Shown here in pieces: positions 20,442 to 28,921 of a stretch of 41,631 nt of DNA. The DNA comes from Paracoccaceae bacterium (GTDB lineage Bacteria; Pseudomonadota; Alphaproteobacteria; Rhodobacterales; Rhodobacteraceae). The stretch lies in the NCBI GenBank assembly GCA_012270125.1, contig JAAXIY010000062.1, positions 44,865-86,495 on the forward strand. Reading direction: 5' to 3'. The notes beneath the pieces were generated by a model that saw only the letters and a program-made list of their open reading frames with translations, had not been told where the DNA came from and did not search any database. Each line of letters begins with the position of its first letter. The stretch's first letter is position 1. The position numbers and the translations under genes were made by a program.

Positions 20442-21413
20442 ATGAAGAAAAGAGCGGTAATCACGGGTGTTGGGCATTACCTCCCCAAAAGGATAGTTCA
20501 TAACTCAGAATTTGAAAAAACACTCAACACTAGTGATGAATGGATAGTTACTCGAAGTGGTATACGACAAAGACATTTTTCTAACAAAGATGAAACAACT
20601 TCAAAAATGGCCATCATGGCCGGGCAACAAGCAATCAAAAATGCAAATTTGGAAGCTTCAGACATAGATGCAATTATTTTAGCAACGTCAACTGCCGACT
20701 TCACTTTTCCATCAGCAGCCACAATGGTTCAGGCCGGTTTGGGTATGAAAAGCGGTTTTGCTTACGATGTTCAGGCCGTCTGTGCGGGATTTATCTATGC
20801 GATGTCAACGGCCAATGCACAAATTATCTCCGGCCAGGCAAATAGAATATTGGTTATAGGTTCAGAAACCTTTTCTAATTTGATGGATTGGAATGATCGA
20901 TCGACCTGCGTACTTTTTGGTGATGGTGCTGGAGCAGTAGTTTTAGAAGCTTACTCCTGCTCAGGAGACAAGGAAGATAGAGGTATTTTATCAGTAGATC
21001 TAAATTCCGATGGTAATTACAAAGATATCTTACACGTCGACGGGGGTGTAGCTTCAAAGACAACTGGTTATCTGAGAATGGAAGGCAAAGAAGTTTTTAA
21101 ACATGCCGTCGAAAAGTTAGCAAGAACATCAGAGAAAGCCATGGCAAAAGCCGGAGTAAAATCAGATGATGTTGATTGGGTCGTTCCCCATCAAGCTAAT
21201 ATAAGAATAATTCAAGGGACTGCCCGGAAAATGGGAATACCTGATGAAAAAGTAATTAAAACTGTTCAAGATCATGGAAACACATCTGCTGCATCCATTC
21301 CTTTAGCTTTATCGGTAGCCTCTAGGTCAGGGCAAATAGTAAAAAATGATTTGATAGTTACTGAAGCTATTGGTGGAGGTTTAGCTTGGGGAGCAATCGT
21401 GCTTCGGTGGTAA
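20442..21413 (+). CDS. fabH: 3-oxoacyl-ACP synthase III (KAS III)
   Basis: A 323-residue FabH, which condenses acetyl-CoA with malonyl-ACP to start fatty-acid synthesis. The Cys-His-Asn triad is visible: C114 in VQAVCAGFIYAM, H250 in VVPHQANIRI and N280 in DHGNTSAASIPLAL. The N-terminus ITGVGHYLPKRIV is typical. It follows plsX by 27 bp. The 96 bp after it hold the ihfA promoter. Confidence 0.97.
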   Translation: MKKRAVITGVGHYLPKRIVHNSEFEKTLNTSDEWIVTRSGIRQRHFSNKDETTSKMAIMAGQQAIKNANLEASDIDAIILATSTADFTFPSAATMVQAGLGMKSGFAYDVQAVCAGFIYAMSTANAQIISGQANRILVIGSETFSNLMDWNDRSTCVLFGDGAGAVVLEAYSCSGDKEDRGILSVDLNSDGNYKDILHVDGGVASKTTGYLRMEGKEVFKHAVEKLARTSEKAMAKAGVKSDDVDWVVPHQANIRIIQGTARKMGIPDEKVIKTVQDHGNTSAASIPLALSVASRSGQIVKNDLIVTEAIGGGLAWGAIVLRW

Positions 21414-21458
21414 AATAAACAATTTTTTTGTATAAATGAAATAAAAGCCGCAATATTG

Positions 21459-21488
21459 TTGACAGTTAAAAACCGTGCGCTTTAAAAT
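21459..21488 (+). promoter_or_regulatory. Candidate sigma-70 promoter of ihfA-merR
   Basis: A perfect TTGACA (21459-21464) and TAAAAT (21483-21488) are separated by 18 bp, and a start would fall about 15 bp before the strong GGGAGG ribosome site of ihfA. This suggests that ihfA and the MerR gene can be transcribed apart from the rpmF-plsX-fabH message. Confidence 0.6.
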
Positions 21489-21509
21489 AAATGAAAACGG
21501 GAGGGAAGA

Positions 21510-21809
21510 ATGGTTGATAAAACACTTACGAGAATGGACTTAAATGAGGCTGTTTTTCGAGAAGTTGGGCTGTCCCGAAATGAATCTGCAGACTTGGTTG
21601 AAAGCGTTCTAAATCATATAAGCGATGCCATGGTAAAAGGTGAACAAGTCAAGATATCATCATTTGGCACCTTTAGTCTAAGAGATAAAAGCGCAAGAGT
21701 AGGAAGAAACCCAAAGACAGGTGATGAAGCCCCAATCGCCCCAAGAAGAGTACTTACATTTCGCCCATCACATTTGCTCAAGGAACGCGTGGCAACTGGA
21801 AATTCTTAA
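21510..21809 (+). CDS. ihfA: Integration host factor subunit alpha
   Basis: A 99-residue HU/IHF-fold protein. The N-terminus [22 protein letters not shown] and the core [25 protein letters not shown] fit IHF-alpha rather than HU, as does the intercalating-Pro region GRNPKTG. IHF bends DNA in replication, recombination and transcription; the partner IhfB is not in the window. A strong GGGAGG site precedes the ATG. It is followed after 9 bp by a MerR-family gene, a pairing common in proteobacteria. Confidence 0.95.
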   Translation: MVDKTLTRMDLNEAVFREVGLSRNESADLVESVLNHISDAMVKGEQVKISSFGTFSLRDKSARVGRNPKTGDEAPIAPRRVLTFRPSHLLKERVATGNS

Positions 21810-21818
21810 GTTATTTGA

Positions 21819-22397
21819 ATGACAAAATCCGCAGAGGCTTTCAGAACTATTAGTGAGGTAGCTGAATGGCTGGAAACAGAAACTCACGTTCTAAGATTTT
21901 GGGAAAGTAAATTCAGCCAAATTAAGCCTGTTAAAAGAGCTGGAGGAAGACGTTATTATAGGCCTAAGGACATGTTAATTATTGGAGGAATTAAAAAACT
22001 TCTGCACGAAGATGGACTTACCATAAAAGGCACTCAGAGAATTATAAAAGATAAAGGATTGAATTATGTATCGAACTTATCTAAGCCATTGGAAACAGGT
22101 GGGATAATAATCGAGAAAAATCCTCAAATAAAAACAAAAACGACACCAGAACCAGAGATAAAATCTATAAAAATCGAACAAAAAGTCTCTCACCAACAGA
22201 CGTTCAACGAGGTGGACGGTCAATTCTCAATGTTTTCAGATGAAACTACGACACCAGTCTCAAAAGAAAATGGACCAGAAGCCAAATTTAACTCTATTTC
22301 GGACTATATAAAAAATAACAATTTAGAAGATTATAACAGATTTAAACTTGAAAATATCTTAAACTCTATCAATCATGCCATAAAAAAAAGAGCTTAA
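21819..22397 (+). CDS. MerR-family transcriptional regulator
   Basis: A 192-residue protein. The N-terminal MerR winged helix-turn-helix covers about residues 8-75 ([22 protein letters not shown], then [21 protein letters not shown]). A low-complexity linker rich in Lys, Glu and Thr follows, and a short helical end. There is no cluster of Cys ligands, so it is not a metal sensor of the MerR/CueR kind. It is cotranscribed with ihfA. Relatives in this position are annotated only as MerR regulators; effector and targets are unknown. Confidence 0.88.
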   Translation: MTKSAEAFRTISEVAEWLETETHVLRFWESKFSQIKPVKRAGGRRYYRPKDMLIIGGIKKLLHEDGLTIKGTQRIIKDKGLNYVSNLSKPLETGGIIIEKNPQIKTKTTPEPEIKSIKIEQKVSHQQTFNEVDGQFSMFSDETTTPVSKENGPEAKFNSISDYIKNNNLEDYNRFKLENILNSINHAIKKRA

Positions 22398-22459
22398 TTG
22401 GTGAAGGGTGCAATTTCTTCTTGTTCTCTATTGAAAATCAAGAAATAACGAAAATAAGT

Positions 22460-22536
22460 CGGGCTATGGCGCAGCCTGGTAGCGCGTCCGTCTGGGGGAC
22501 GGAAGGTCGCAGGTTCAAGTCCTGCTAGCCCGACCA
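22460..22536 (+). tRNA. tRNA-Pro (anticodon GGG)
   Basis: A complete 77-nt cloverleaf. The acceptor stem CGGGCTA pairs with TAGCCCG (22526-22532), followed by the discriminator A and an encoded CCA. The anticodon stem TCCGT/ACGGA encloses the loop CTGGGGG, giving the anticodon GGG at 22494-22496. The T arm contains GGTTCAAGTCC. It reads proline CCC/CCU codons. It lies between merR and dcd; no integrase or duplicated 3' end was seen, so it is not an occupied attachment site here. Confidence 0.96.
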
Positions 22537-22571
22537 TTAAACCTGTGGCTCTTTGCGGTTTTAATTAGATT

Positions 22572-23654
22572 ATGGAGCGAAAAATAGTGGGTGTCTTACC
22601 AAGCCAATCTATCAGTAGATTAATTGCCGATAAAATTATCACTGCAGATATACCTATAGAACCAAACCAAGTACAACCCGCGAGCCTTGATCTTCGTCTT
22701 GGCAAGATAGCTTGGCGTGTGAGAGCGTCTTTTTTGACCGGTGAAGGAAAAAATGTAAAAGATTTATTAGACAAATTTGAAATGCATCAAATAGATATGC
22801 GAGAAGGCGCTGTTTTAGAAAAAGGTTGTGTATATTTAGTTCCTATAGAAGAGAAATTAAGTTTACCTGCAAACCTGAGCGCCGTAGCAAATGCAAAGAG
22901 CTCAACAGGCCGTCTAGATCTTTTGACCAGAATTATCACAAATAAAGGAACAGAATTTGATAGAATTCCAACCGGCTATAAAGGTCAATTATTTGTTGAA
23001 ATATGCCCTCGGTCATTTTCCGTCTTGGTTAGGCCTGGAATGCGCTTAAACCAAATTCGTTTTCGAAATGGACAATCTATTTTGTCTGACAATGAGCTAA
23101 TTGAACTTCACACAAAGGAAAAGCTTATAGATTGTGAACTAAAAGTAGATGGAGGACTAGGGTTTTCAGTAGACTTGAAGTCAGCAGAAGGTTCATTGGT
23201 TGGTTATCAAGCAAAACCACATACAGGTATTATAGATTTAGATAATGTAAATTATTATAAACGGGAGGACTTTTGGCAAGAAGTTCACAGTTCAAATGGA
23301 CAAATTATCCTTGATCCTGATGCCTTCTATATTCTTGTTAGCAAAGAAGCAGTACATATTCCGCCTGCTTTCGCCGCAGAAATGGCCCCTTATCTAGCAA
23401 TGGTTGGAGAATTTCGTGTTCATTATGCAGGGTTTTTCGATCCAGGTTTTGGTCATGCCAGTGCGGGAGGTTTAGGTTCACGCGGGGTTTTAGAAGTCCG
23501 TTGCCACGAAGCTCCTTTCGCTTTAGAGCATGGCCAGGTTGTTGGGAGGTTAGTTTATGAAAAGATGGAAGAGGTGCCAAAAGAATTATATGGCGAGAAC
23601 ATAAATTCTAATTATCAAGGCCAAGGGCTGAAACTATCAAAACACTTTATTTAA
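22572..23654 (+). CDS. dcd: 2'-deoxycytidine 5'-triphosphate deaminase, long tandem-domain form
   Basis: A 360-residue protein, almost twice the length of the trimeric E. coli Dcd (193). The first half carries the dUTPase/Dcd-fold segments NAKSSTGRLDLLTRI and GQLFVEICPRSFSVLVRPGMRLNQIRF. The second half repeats them in weaker form (HYAGFFDPGFGHASAGG, then VLEVRCHEAPFALEHGQVVG) and ends with YQGQGLKLSKHF. It fits the alphaproteobacterial fused dCTP deaminase family, which supplies dUTP for dTMP synthesis. Its last 8 bases overlap the scpB end on the other strand. Confidence 0.88.
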   Translation: MERKIVGVLPSQSISRLIADKIITADIPIEPNQVQPASLDLRLGKIAWRVRASFLTGEGKNVKDLLDKFEMHQIDMREGAVLEKGCVYLVPIEEKLSLPANLSAVANAKSSTGRLDLLTRIITNKGTEFDRIPTGYKGQLFVEICPRSFSVLVRPGMRLNQIRFRNGQSILSDNELIELHTKEKLIDCELKVDGGLGFSVDLKSAEGSLVGYQAKPHTGIIDLDNVNYYKREDFWQEVHSSNGQIILDPDAFYILVSKEAVHIPPAFAAEMAPYLAMVGEFRVHYAGFFDPGFGHASAGGLGSRGVLEVRCHEAPFALEHGQVVGRLVYEKMEEVPKELYGENINSNYQGQGLKLSKHFI

Positions 23655-24306
23655 CATCTTCACAATTAAATAATTCAGTTTGCTGCTCATCATTTTCAGC
23701 ATCCTTCTCATCGCTTAATTCAGGCGAACCAGGAGGGGGTCGACTGTCAAGTAGGCCTGCGGATTTCAATTCTTTCAAGCCTGGAAGGTCACGAGCACTT
23801 TCCAATCCAAAATGATCAAGAAAATTTTGAGTGACAGCAAATGTGACAGGTCTTCCAGGAGACATACGTCTTCTTCCAAGCTTTATCCAATCTAAATCCA
23901 TTAACAAATCAATCGTTCCACGTGATACACTAACGCCTCGTATCTCCTCAATTTCTGCTCGAGTAACTGGTTGGTGATATGCAATTATTGCAAGTGTTTC
24001 AACCGCTGCTCTCGAAAGCTTTCTAACCTCAACCGACTCTTTTTGCATTAAAAAACCAAGATCAGCCGCTGTGCGTAAAGCCCAACAATCACCAACTTTA
24101 ACTAAATTTACCCCCCTGCTCTCATATTTTTTTTTCAGGTTCTTAAGCGCTATTTCAGGCTCAGAACCATGAGGCAAACGCCCAATTATTTCCTTAACGG
24201 TCACTGGTTCCATACTAGCAAAAAGAATAGCCTCAACCATACGCTCTTGTTGCTCGATTGGGGGAGCTTCAAAAAGTGTTTCAGTAAGTTTTTCTTTTTC
24301 TATCAT
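23647..24306 (-). CDS. scpB: Segregation and condensation protein ScpB
   Basis: A 219-residue ScpB, a kleisin-associated partner of ScpA and SMC in chromosome condensation. It has two winged-helix units: MVEAILFASMEPVTVKEIIGRLP, and AAVETLAIIAYHQPVTRAEIEEIRGV with VTFAVTQNFLDHFGL. The C-terminal ~35 residues are acidic and disordered. The start overlaps the scpA stop by 4 bp, so the two are translated in a coupled way. The end overlaps dcd by 8 bp. Confidence 0.95.
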   Translation of the reverse strand: MIEKEKLTETLFEAPPIEQQERMVEAILFASMEPVTVKEIIGRLPHGSEPEIALKNLKKKYESRGVNLVKVGDCWALRTAADLGFLMQKESVEVRKLSRAAVETLAIIAYHQPVTRAEIEEIRGVSVSRGTIDLLMDLDWIKLGRRRMSPGRPVTFAVTQNFLDHFGLESARDLPGLKELKSAGLLDSRPPPGSPELSDEKDAENDEQQTELFNCEDVK

Positions 24307-25109
24307 CCATCTGACCCCTTTGATCTGAGTTGTATCGGCCCAAAGCTATCGCTCTGCCGCAATTCAAGATCACCACTCTTGGCCAATTCTAAAGTCGCCG
24401 CGAATGTAGAAGCAGTAGCAGCACGAATACGGTTTGCTGATGACGTCCATCCATCGGGTAAAAAAGTTGAAATATCTATCCAACCAATACTATAACCAAT
24501 TAACCCTCGCATTCGCTCTAGTGCCTGCTCGAGTGTGTAAACGTCATTGCGGTCCATAACAAATGGCCTAAATTCATCTTTAGTCCTTATCCGAGCATAA
24601 GCCTGAATAAGATCCAAAAGTGAAGCTTGATAGTTAATACGCCTAATTTTTTCTACTTTTTCTTCAAAACCTCTTGCAAAAAAGTCGCGACCAAGTTGGT
24701 CCCGCGCCATCAACTTGGCGGCCACATCTCTCATAGCTTGCAATCTTTCAAGTTGAAAAGCCAAATGTGCAGCTAATTCTTCTCCAGTGGGACCACTTTC
24801 GTCAGGATCAGGAGGAAGTAGTAAGCGAGATTTCAAATAGGCCAGCCAAGCAGCCATAACTAGATAATCGGCTGCTAGCTCTATTCTTAGCGAACGAGCT
24901 TTTTCAACAAATTCCAAATATTGCTCTGCGAGCTGCAAAATAGATATTTGCATTAAATCTAATTTTTGAGTTCGGGATAAAGTTAAAAGTAGGTCTAGTG
25001 GCCCCTCAAAACCATCAAGGTCAACAATAAGTTCATCCGTAGAAATGAATTCATTGGGAGCCATGCCGGAACTAAGATTTTCATCTGAATCTGAACTATT
25101 CACTACCAT
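24303..25109 (-). CDS. scpA: Segregation and condensation protein ScpA (kleisin)
   Basis: A 268-residue kleisin. The N-terminal SMC-binding part reads FEGPLDLLLTLSRTQKLDLMQISILQLAEQYLEFV, and the helix AADYLVMAAWLAYLKSRLLLPP follows. The C-terminal winged helix ends near TFAATLELAKSGDLELRQSDSFGPI. It bridges the SMC heads. It follows nagZ by 12 bp and overlaps scpB. The first ~25 residues (acidic, Ser-rich) precede the conserved core. Confidence 0.95.
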   Translation of the reverse strand: MVVNSSDSDENLSSGMAPNEFISTDELIVDLDGFEGPLDLLLTLSRTQKLDLMQISILQLAEQYLEFVEKARSLRIELAADYLVMAAWLAYLKSRLLLPPDPDESGPTGEELAAHLAFQLERLQAMRDVAAKLMARDQLGRDFFARGFEEKVEKIRRINYQASLLDLIQAYARIRTKDEFRPFVMDRNDVYTLEQALERMRGLIGYSIGWIDISTFLPDGWTSSANRIRAATASTFAATLELAKSGDLELRQSDSFGPIQLRSKGSDG

Positions 25110-25121
25110 GCAACCTACACA

Positions 25122-26108
25122 TTAACACGACTCTAAAAACTTATTTTTATTATGTTCTATCTTTTTTCTTTCTTCAATAACCGAGGCTATACGAAACAAG
25201 GTCGATTTTGTTGGGTTTACTCCGGCATTAACTACCTCTTTCATCTCTGATAGGTTGCCATTGCAATGAAGGACCACATCGTTTCCAGCCTCTAATAAAT
25301 CCTCGGTTCGTTTTTTTATAGAACCAGAAAGAGCCGACATCGAGATATCATCACTGACCAAAAGACCAGAAAATTTGATATCTTCACGAATAATATTCAT
25401 GACTTTTTTTGAAGTGCTCGCTGGAAATTTAGAATCTACGGCCTCGTATAATACATGTGCAGTCATTGCTATTTTAGCATTAGAAAAAGCTTTAAATACT
25501 GCAAAATCATTATCATAAAGCTCATTTTTTTCTGCTTTTACAACAGGTAATCCCAAGTGACTATCATCCATAGACAGACCGTGTCCTGGTATGTGTTTAA
25601 TTATTGGTAAAACGCCTCCCGATTTTAAGGCATCATATACTACTTTTCCAAGTAAAATGACATCAGACTTATTTATGCCATAACATCTATTACGCAAAAA
25701 TTTATGTGTATTAGGGCGTGCAATATCAAGTATGGGAGCGCAATTTGTATCTATACCCAGAGATCGCAATTCGTTTGCTATAGATATAAAACGGCGTCTA
25801 AAAACATTCGCGGCATTCTGTCCGGCATTAATAGCCTCATCCAGTGGTGGCAACCGATCTTTTGCTAGGGGCGGTTTTATCCGCTGCACTCTTCCTCCCT
25901 CTTGATCAATTAATATTGGAGCATACCACCCAACAGACTTTCTAAGTGATAGGCAAAGCTGTTTAACTTGTTCAATATTAGCTATATTGCGTGAAAAAAG
26001 AATAAACCCAAAGGGTAAATTCTCTCGAAAGAAATCAAACTCTGCTTCAGTAAGCGTTGGACCTGCACAACCAAAAACAACAGAGCTTTTAACAAATTCT
26101 GATATCAT
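25122..26108 (-). CDS. nagZ: Beta-N-acetylhexosaminidase, GH3 family (NagZ)
   Basis: A 328-residue cytosolic glycosidase that removes GlcNAc from anhydro-muropeptides in peptidoglycan recycling. The substrate loop reads ILIDQEGGRVQRIKPP, the His loop IIKHIPGHGLSMDDSHLGLP and the nucleophile region LLVSDDISMSAL, all NagZ-type. No signal peptide is present, which fits the cytoplasm. The ATG directly abuts the SPOR gene's stop (no bases between). It belongs to the argS-SPOR-nagZ-scpA-scpB run. Confidence 0.93.
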   Translation of the reverse strand: MISEFVKSSVVFGCAGPTLTEAEFDFFRENLPFGFILFSRNIANIEQVKQLCLSLRKSVGWYAPILIDQEGGRVQRIKPPLAKDRLPPLDEAINAGQNAANVFRRRFISIANELRSLGIDTNCAPILDIARPNTHKFLRNRCYGINKSDVILLGKVVYDALKSGGVLPIIKHIPGHGLSMDDSHLGLPVVKAEKNELYDNDFAVFKAFSNAKIAMTAHVLYEAVDSKFPASTSKKVMNIIREDIKFSGLLVSDDISMSALSGSIKKRTEDLLEAGNDVVLHCNGNLSEMKEVVNAGVNPTKSTLFRIASVIEERKKIEHNKNKFLESC

Positions 26109-27029
26109 TCAACGTGTCACGACGGGAATACATGCCACTTTATCATTTACAGCAGAGCAAAATTGTCTTGCATCTGAAAGATCATCAAAACCGAAAGCTC
26201 GCAAACGATAGAATACTTTACCACCACTTTCAGCTTTTTGAATCACCATATTCTTAGATGTTAGAACTGATCCAAGAAGTGCTTCCAGGCGCTGCCATTC
26301 AATCTGAGCTAGGCTTTTACTTTCAAATGCACCAAGCTGCACAACTGCACTTCCGACGGGTAGCGTCACAACTAATTCATTTGCTACCGATTGAGCAATA
26401 TTATCAGTTTGGATTTGATTTAAAACAACAGGTCGAATTTTAGGCCGTAACGAATTAAACGAAGAATTTACCTCATTTGTTAATGCAAGAGCTAGTGAAA
26501 CTGCATTTTCTATTTCTAACTTTTTTGGAGAGAATGCCGCTGTAGATAAAACAGCCTCATTATTAGACGCAAGGCCAGTAGCATTTTGCTCGGGCAAAAT
26601 CTTCAAGTCTAAACTGTTTTCAGTGCTCACTTCTAAAGTATCAAATTTTTCTTTATTCGTTATTGAACTATTCTCCTCAGAAATCTGCAAGGCTACATTT
26701 TCTTCACTTAAAACCTCTGCAGCGGGAGCAAGAAAGATTTCATCTGACAAGAGAGGCCGCTCATTTACTGCTAGCTGAGTAACTGACAGACCTTGGTTAG
26801 CAGCGGTTAGGCCTCCAGGATCATCTGGAGCCACTCTCAGTGGTCCTAATTGGGCTCTGACTATTGGAATTTGACTAATATCTCTCACAATTAATTGATA
26901 ACTCCAACCAATAGCTCCCGTTAAAAGGGACAGTGATAAAGCAGCACCTACCCAATAAAAAACCACATTAAAATTGAAATTATATTGCTTTTCTTCGCCC
27001 TCTCGGGCTGTTTCCTTAACTTCTAACAT
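26109..27029 (-). CDS. SPOR-domain inner-membrane protein
   Basis: A 306-residue bitopic protein. One transmembrane helix lies near residues 25-47 (VVFYWVGAALSLSLLTGAIGW). A long, low-complexity, Glu/Ser/Asn-rich periplasmic linker follows to about residue 220. The SPOR domain starts at VVQLGAFESKSLAQIEWQRLE and contains the strand KVFYRLRAFGFDD. SPOR domains bind glycan strands stripped of stem peptides at division sites. A strong GGAGG site precedes the ATG. Its place between argS and nagZ is the usual alphaproteobacterial one. Confidence 0.9.
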   Translation of the reverse strand: MLEVKETAREGEEKQYNFNFNVVFYWVGAALSLSLLTGAIGWSYQLIVRDISQIPIVRAQLGPLRVAPDDPGGLTAANQGLSVTQLAVNERPLLSDEIFLAPAAEVLSEENVALQISEENSSITNKEKFDTLEVSTENSLDLKILPEQNATGLASNNEAVLSTAAFSPKKLEIENAVSLALALTNEVNSSFNSLRPKIRPVVLNQIQTDNIAQSVANELVVTLPVGSAVVQLGAFESKSLAQIEWQRLEALLGSVLTSKNMVIQKAESGGKVFYRLRAFGFDDLSDARQFCSAVNDKVACIPVVTR

Positions 27030-27080
27030 ACTGCCTCCAGAGAAAACTCTAGTATATCGCCTCGACCAGCAGTTATTTTT

Positions 27081-28826
27081 TTAATTCATATGTGTTGCCG
27101 GCTCTACGCCTAGAATATCAAGCCCTGACGAAATAACAACCAAAACAGCTGAAATCATAGCCATTTTTATGCAACTTTCTCTATGATGCTCTTCTTGGAT
27201 AAACCTAAGTTCGCTGATTTCATTTCCTTTATTCCATAAACTGTGAAAATCACCTGCCAAATCATAAAGGTAAAAAGCAATACGATGGGGCTCATTAGTC
27301 TTTGCGGCGATTTCAACAAGTCTAGGCCATTCAGCTAGCTTTTTTGCAATTTTAATCTCTGCTTCGTGAGTTACTGTTTCAAATCGTTCATTCATAGCCT
27401 GTTTCTTGTCAAAGGTAATTCCAGCTTCATCCGCTTTTCTAAATACACTGTGTATCCTAGCGCTAGCGTACTGAACATAATAAACTGGATTATCTCTACT
27501 TTGTTCAAGAACCTTATCAAAATCAAAATCCAACGGCGCATCATTTTTTCTGGTCAGCATAACAAATCGGGTAACGTCAGAGCCAACTTGATCAACAAGA
27601 TCGCGTAAAGTTACAAACGTTCCCGCCCTTTTTGACATTTTAAAAGGCTCTCCATTTTTAAATAACTTTACTAACTGAGTTAATTTTATATCAAATTTAA
27701 CTTCATCATTTGAAAGTGCAGAAACAGCAGCTTTCATTCGCTTTACATAGCCACCATGATCCGCACCAAAAACATCAATAAGCTGATCAAATTTACGATC
27801 CACTTTATCGAAATGGTAAGCAATATCTGGGGCAAAATATGTCCAAGCTCCGTCAGACTTCTTAATAGGTCGATCAACATCATCGCCATGAAGCGTTGAT
27901 TTAAATAAAGTTTGAACCCTAGGTTCCCAATCTTCTACCTTTTTTCCTTTGGGTGGATCCAGAACGCCTTCGTAAATTAAATTTTTACTTTTAAGATTTT
28001 CAATTGCTTCTTCAATTTTTCCAACACCGTAAAGAGATTTTTCTGAAAAAAAGTTATCCATCTCAATACCTAATGAAGCGAGATCTTCCTTTATGAGGCT
28101 CATCATCGCATCAGTTGCAAATTGACGCACATCATCTAACCAATAATGTTCAGCTTTATCTATGTAGTCAGAACCTACTTTATCTTTAAGCGCTTGTCCT
28201 ACGGGGATGAGATAATCACCCGGATATGTGCCATCTTCAAAAGCAACATCCTTACCATGCGCCTCCAAATATCGTAGATAGACCGACCTGGCGAGTGTAT
28301 CGACCTGGGACCCACCGTCATTTATATAATATTCCCGCGTAACATCGTATCCAGCAAAACTGAGCAATCGTGAGAGCGCATCTCCGAATACTGCACCCCG
28401 AGTGTGCCCGACGTGCAGTGGCCCAGTTGGGTTAGCTGAGACAAATTCAACATTGACCCGTGAATTATTACCAAGCCCTGTTCGACCATAAGAATTACCC
28501 AACTCTAAGACTTTACTAAAGATCGATTGCCAGACCTTCACGTTGATCCTAAGATTTAAAAACCCAGGACCTGCAACTTCTGAACTGTCAATAATGTCCA
28601 AAGAAGCCAGGCGCTTTGCCAACTTTTCCGCTATTTCCCTTGGGTTTTTTTTTGCTGCTTTTGCTAAAACCATAGCTGCATTAGTGGCCATATCGCCATG
28701 CAAAGGATCTCGAGGGGGCTCAACAGTTACACCAGCCATATCAAGATTGGAGGGAAGCTCTCCGGCGGCAACCATGCTGTCCAATTCACCCAGGACATAC
28801 TGCCTTACCTTAAAAAATAGATCCAT
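27081..28826 (-). CDS. argS: Arginyl-tRNA synthetase
   Basis: A 581-residue class I synthetase. The N-terminal Arg-specific domain covers about residues 1-110. The HIGH motif is in SANPTGPLHVGHTRGAVFGD and KMSKS reads FKMSKRAGTFVTL. The C-terminal DALR domain contains VYYVQYASARIHSVFRKA and ends with LDILGVEPATHM. It charges tRNA-Arg. It lies 95 bp downstream of dgt and upstream of the SPOR gene on the same strand. Confidence 0.97.
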   Translation of the reverse strand: MDLFFKVRQYVLGELDSMVAAGELPSNLDMAGVTVEPPRDPLHGDMATNAAMVLAKAAKKNPREIAEKLAKRLASLDIIDSSEVAGPGFLNLRINVKVWQSIFSKVLELGNSYGRTGLGNNSRVNVEFVSANPTGPLHVGHTRGAVFGDALSRLLSFAGYDVTREYYINDGGSQVDTLARSVYLRYLEAHGKDVAFEDGTYPGDYLIPVGQALKDKVGSDYIDKAEHYWLDDVRQFATDAMMSLIKEDLASLGIEMDNFFSEKSLYGVGKIEEAIENLKSKNLIYEGVLDPPKGKKVEDWEPRVQTLFKSTLHGDDVDRPIKKSDGAWTYFAPDIAYHFDKVDRKFDQLIDVFGADHGGYVKRMKAAVSALSNDEVKFDIKLTQLVKLFKNGEPFKMSKRAGTFVTLRDLVDQVGSDVTRFVMLTRKNDAPLDFDFDKVLEQSRDNPVYYVQYASARIHSVFRKADEAGITFDKKQAMNERFETVTHEAEIKIAKKLAEWPRLVEIAAKTNEPHRIAFYLYDLAGDFHSLWNKGNEISELRFIQEEHHRESCIKMAMISAVLVVISSGLDILGVEPATHMN

Positions 28827-28921
28827 AAGCCTTTTAATCCTTTTTTTGCGGTTTAGCAGGGTCTACAGCTACGTCAAGATCAAGCTACATTAATTCAGCT
28901 CACTATCTAAACTTTGATTTT

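Noticed and set aside
22410-22455. Possible hairpin after the MerR gene (TTTCTT...AAGAAA)
   Set aside because: Weak A/T stem without a T tract; does not qualify as a terminator.
22460-22536. tRNA-Pro as an integration site
   Set aside because: No integrase, no repeated tRNA end and only housekeeping genes on both sides.
24169-24495. 108-codon plus-strand frame across the scpA/scpB junction
   Set aside because: Opposite two clear genes, with no coding signs of its own.
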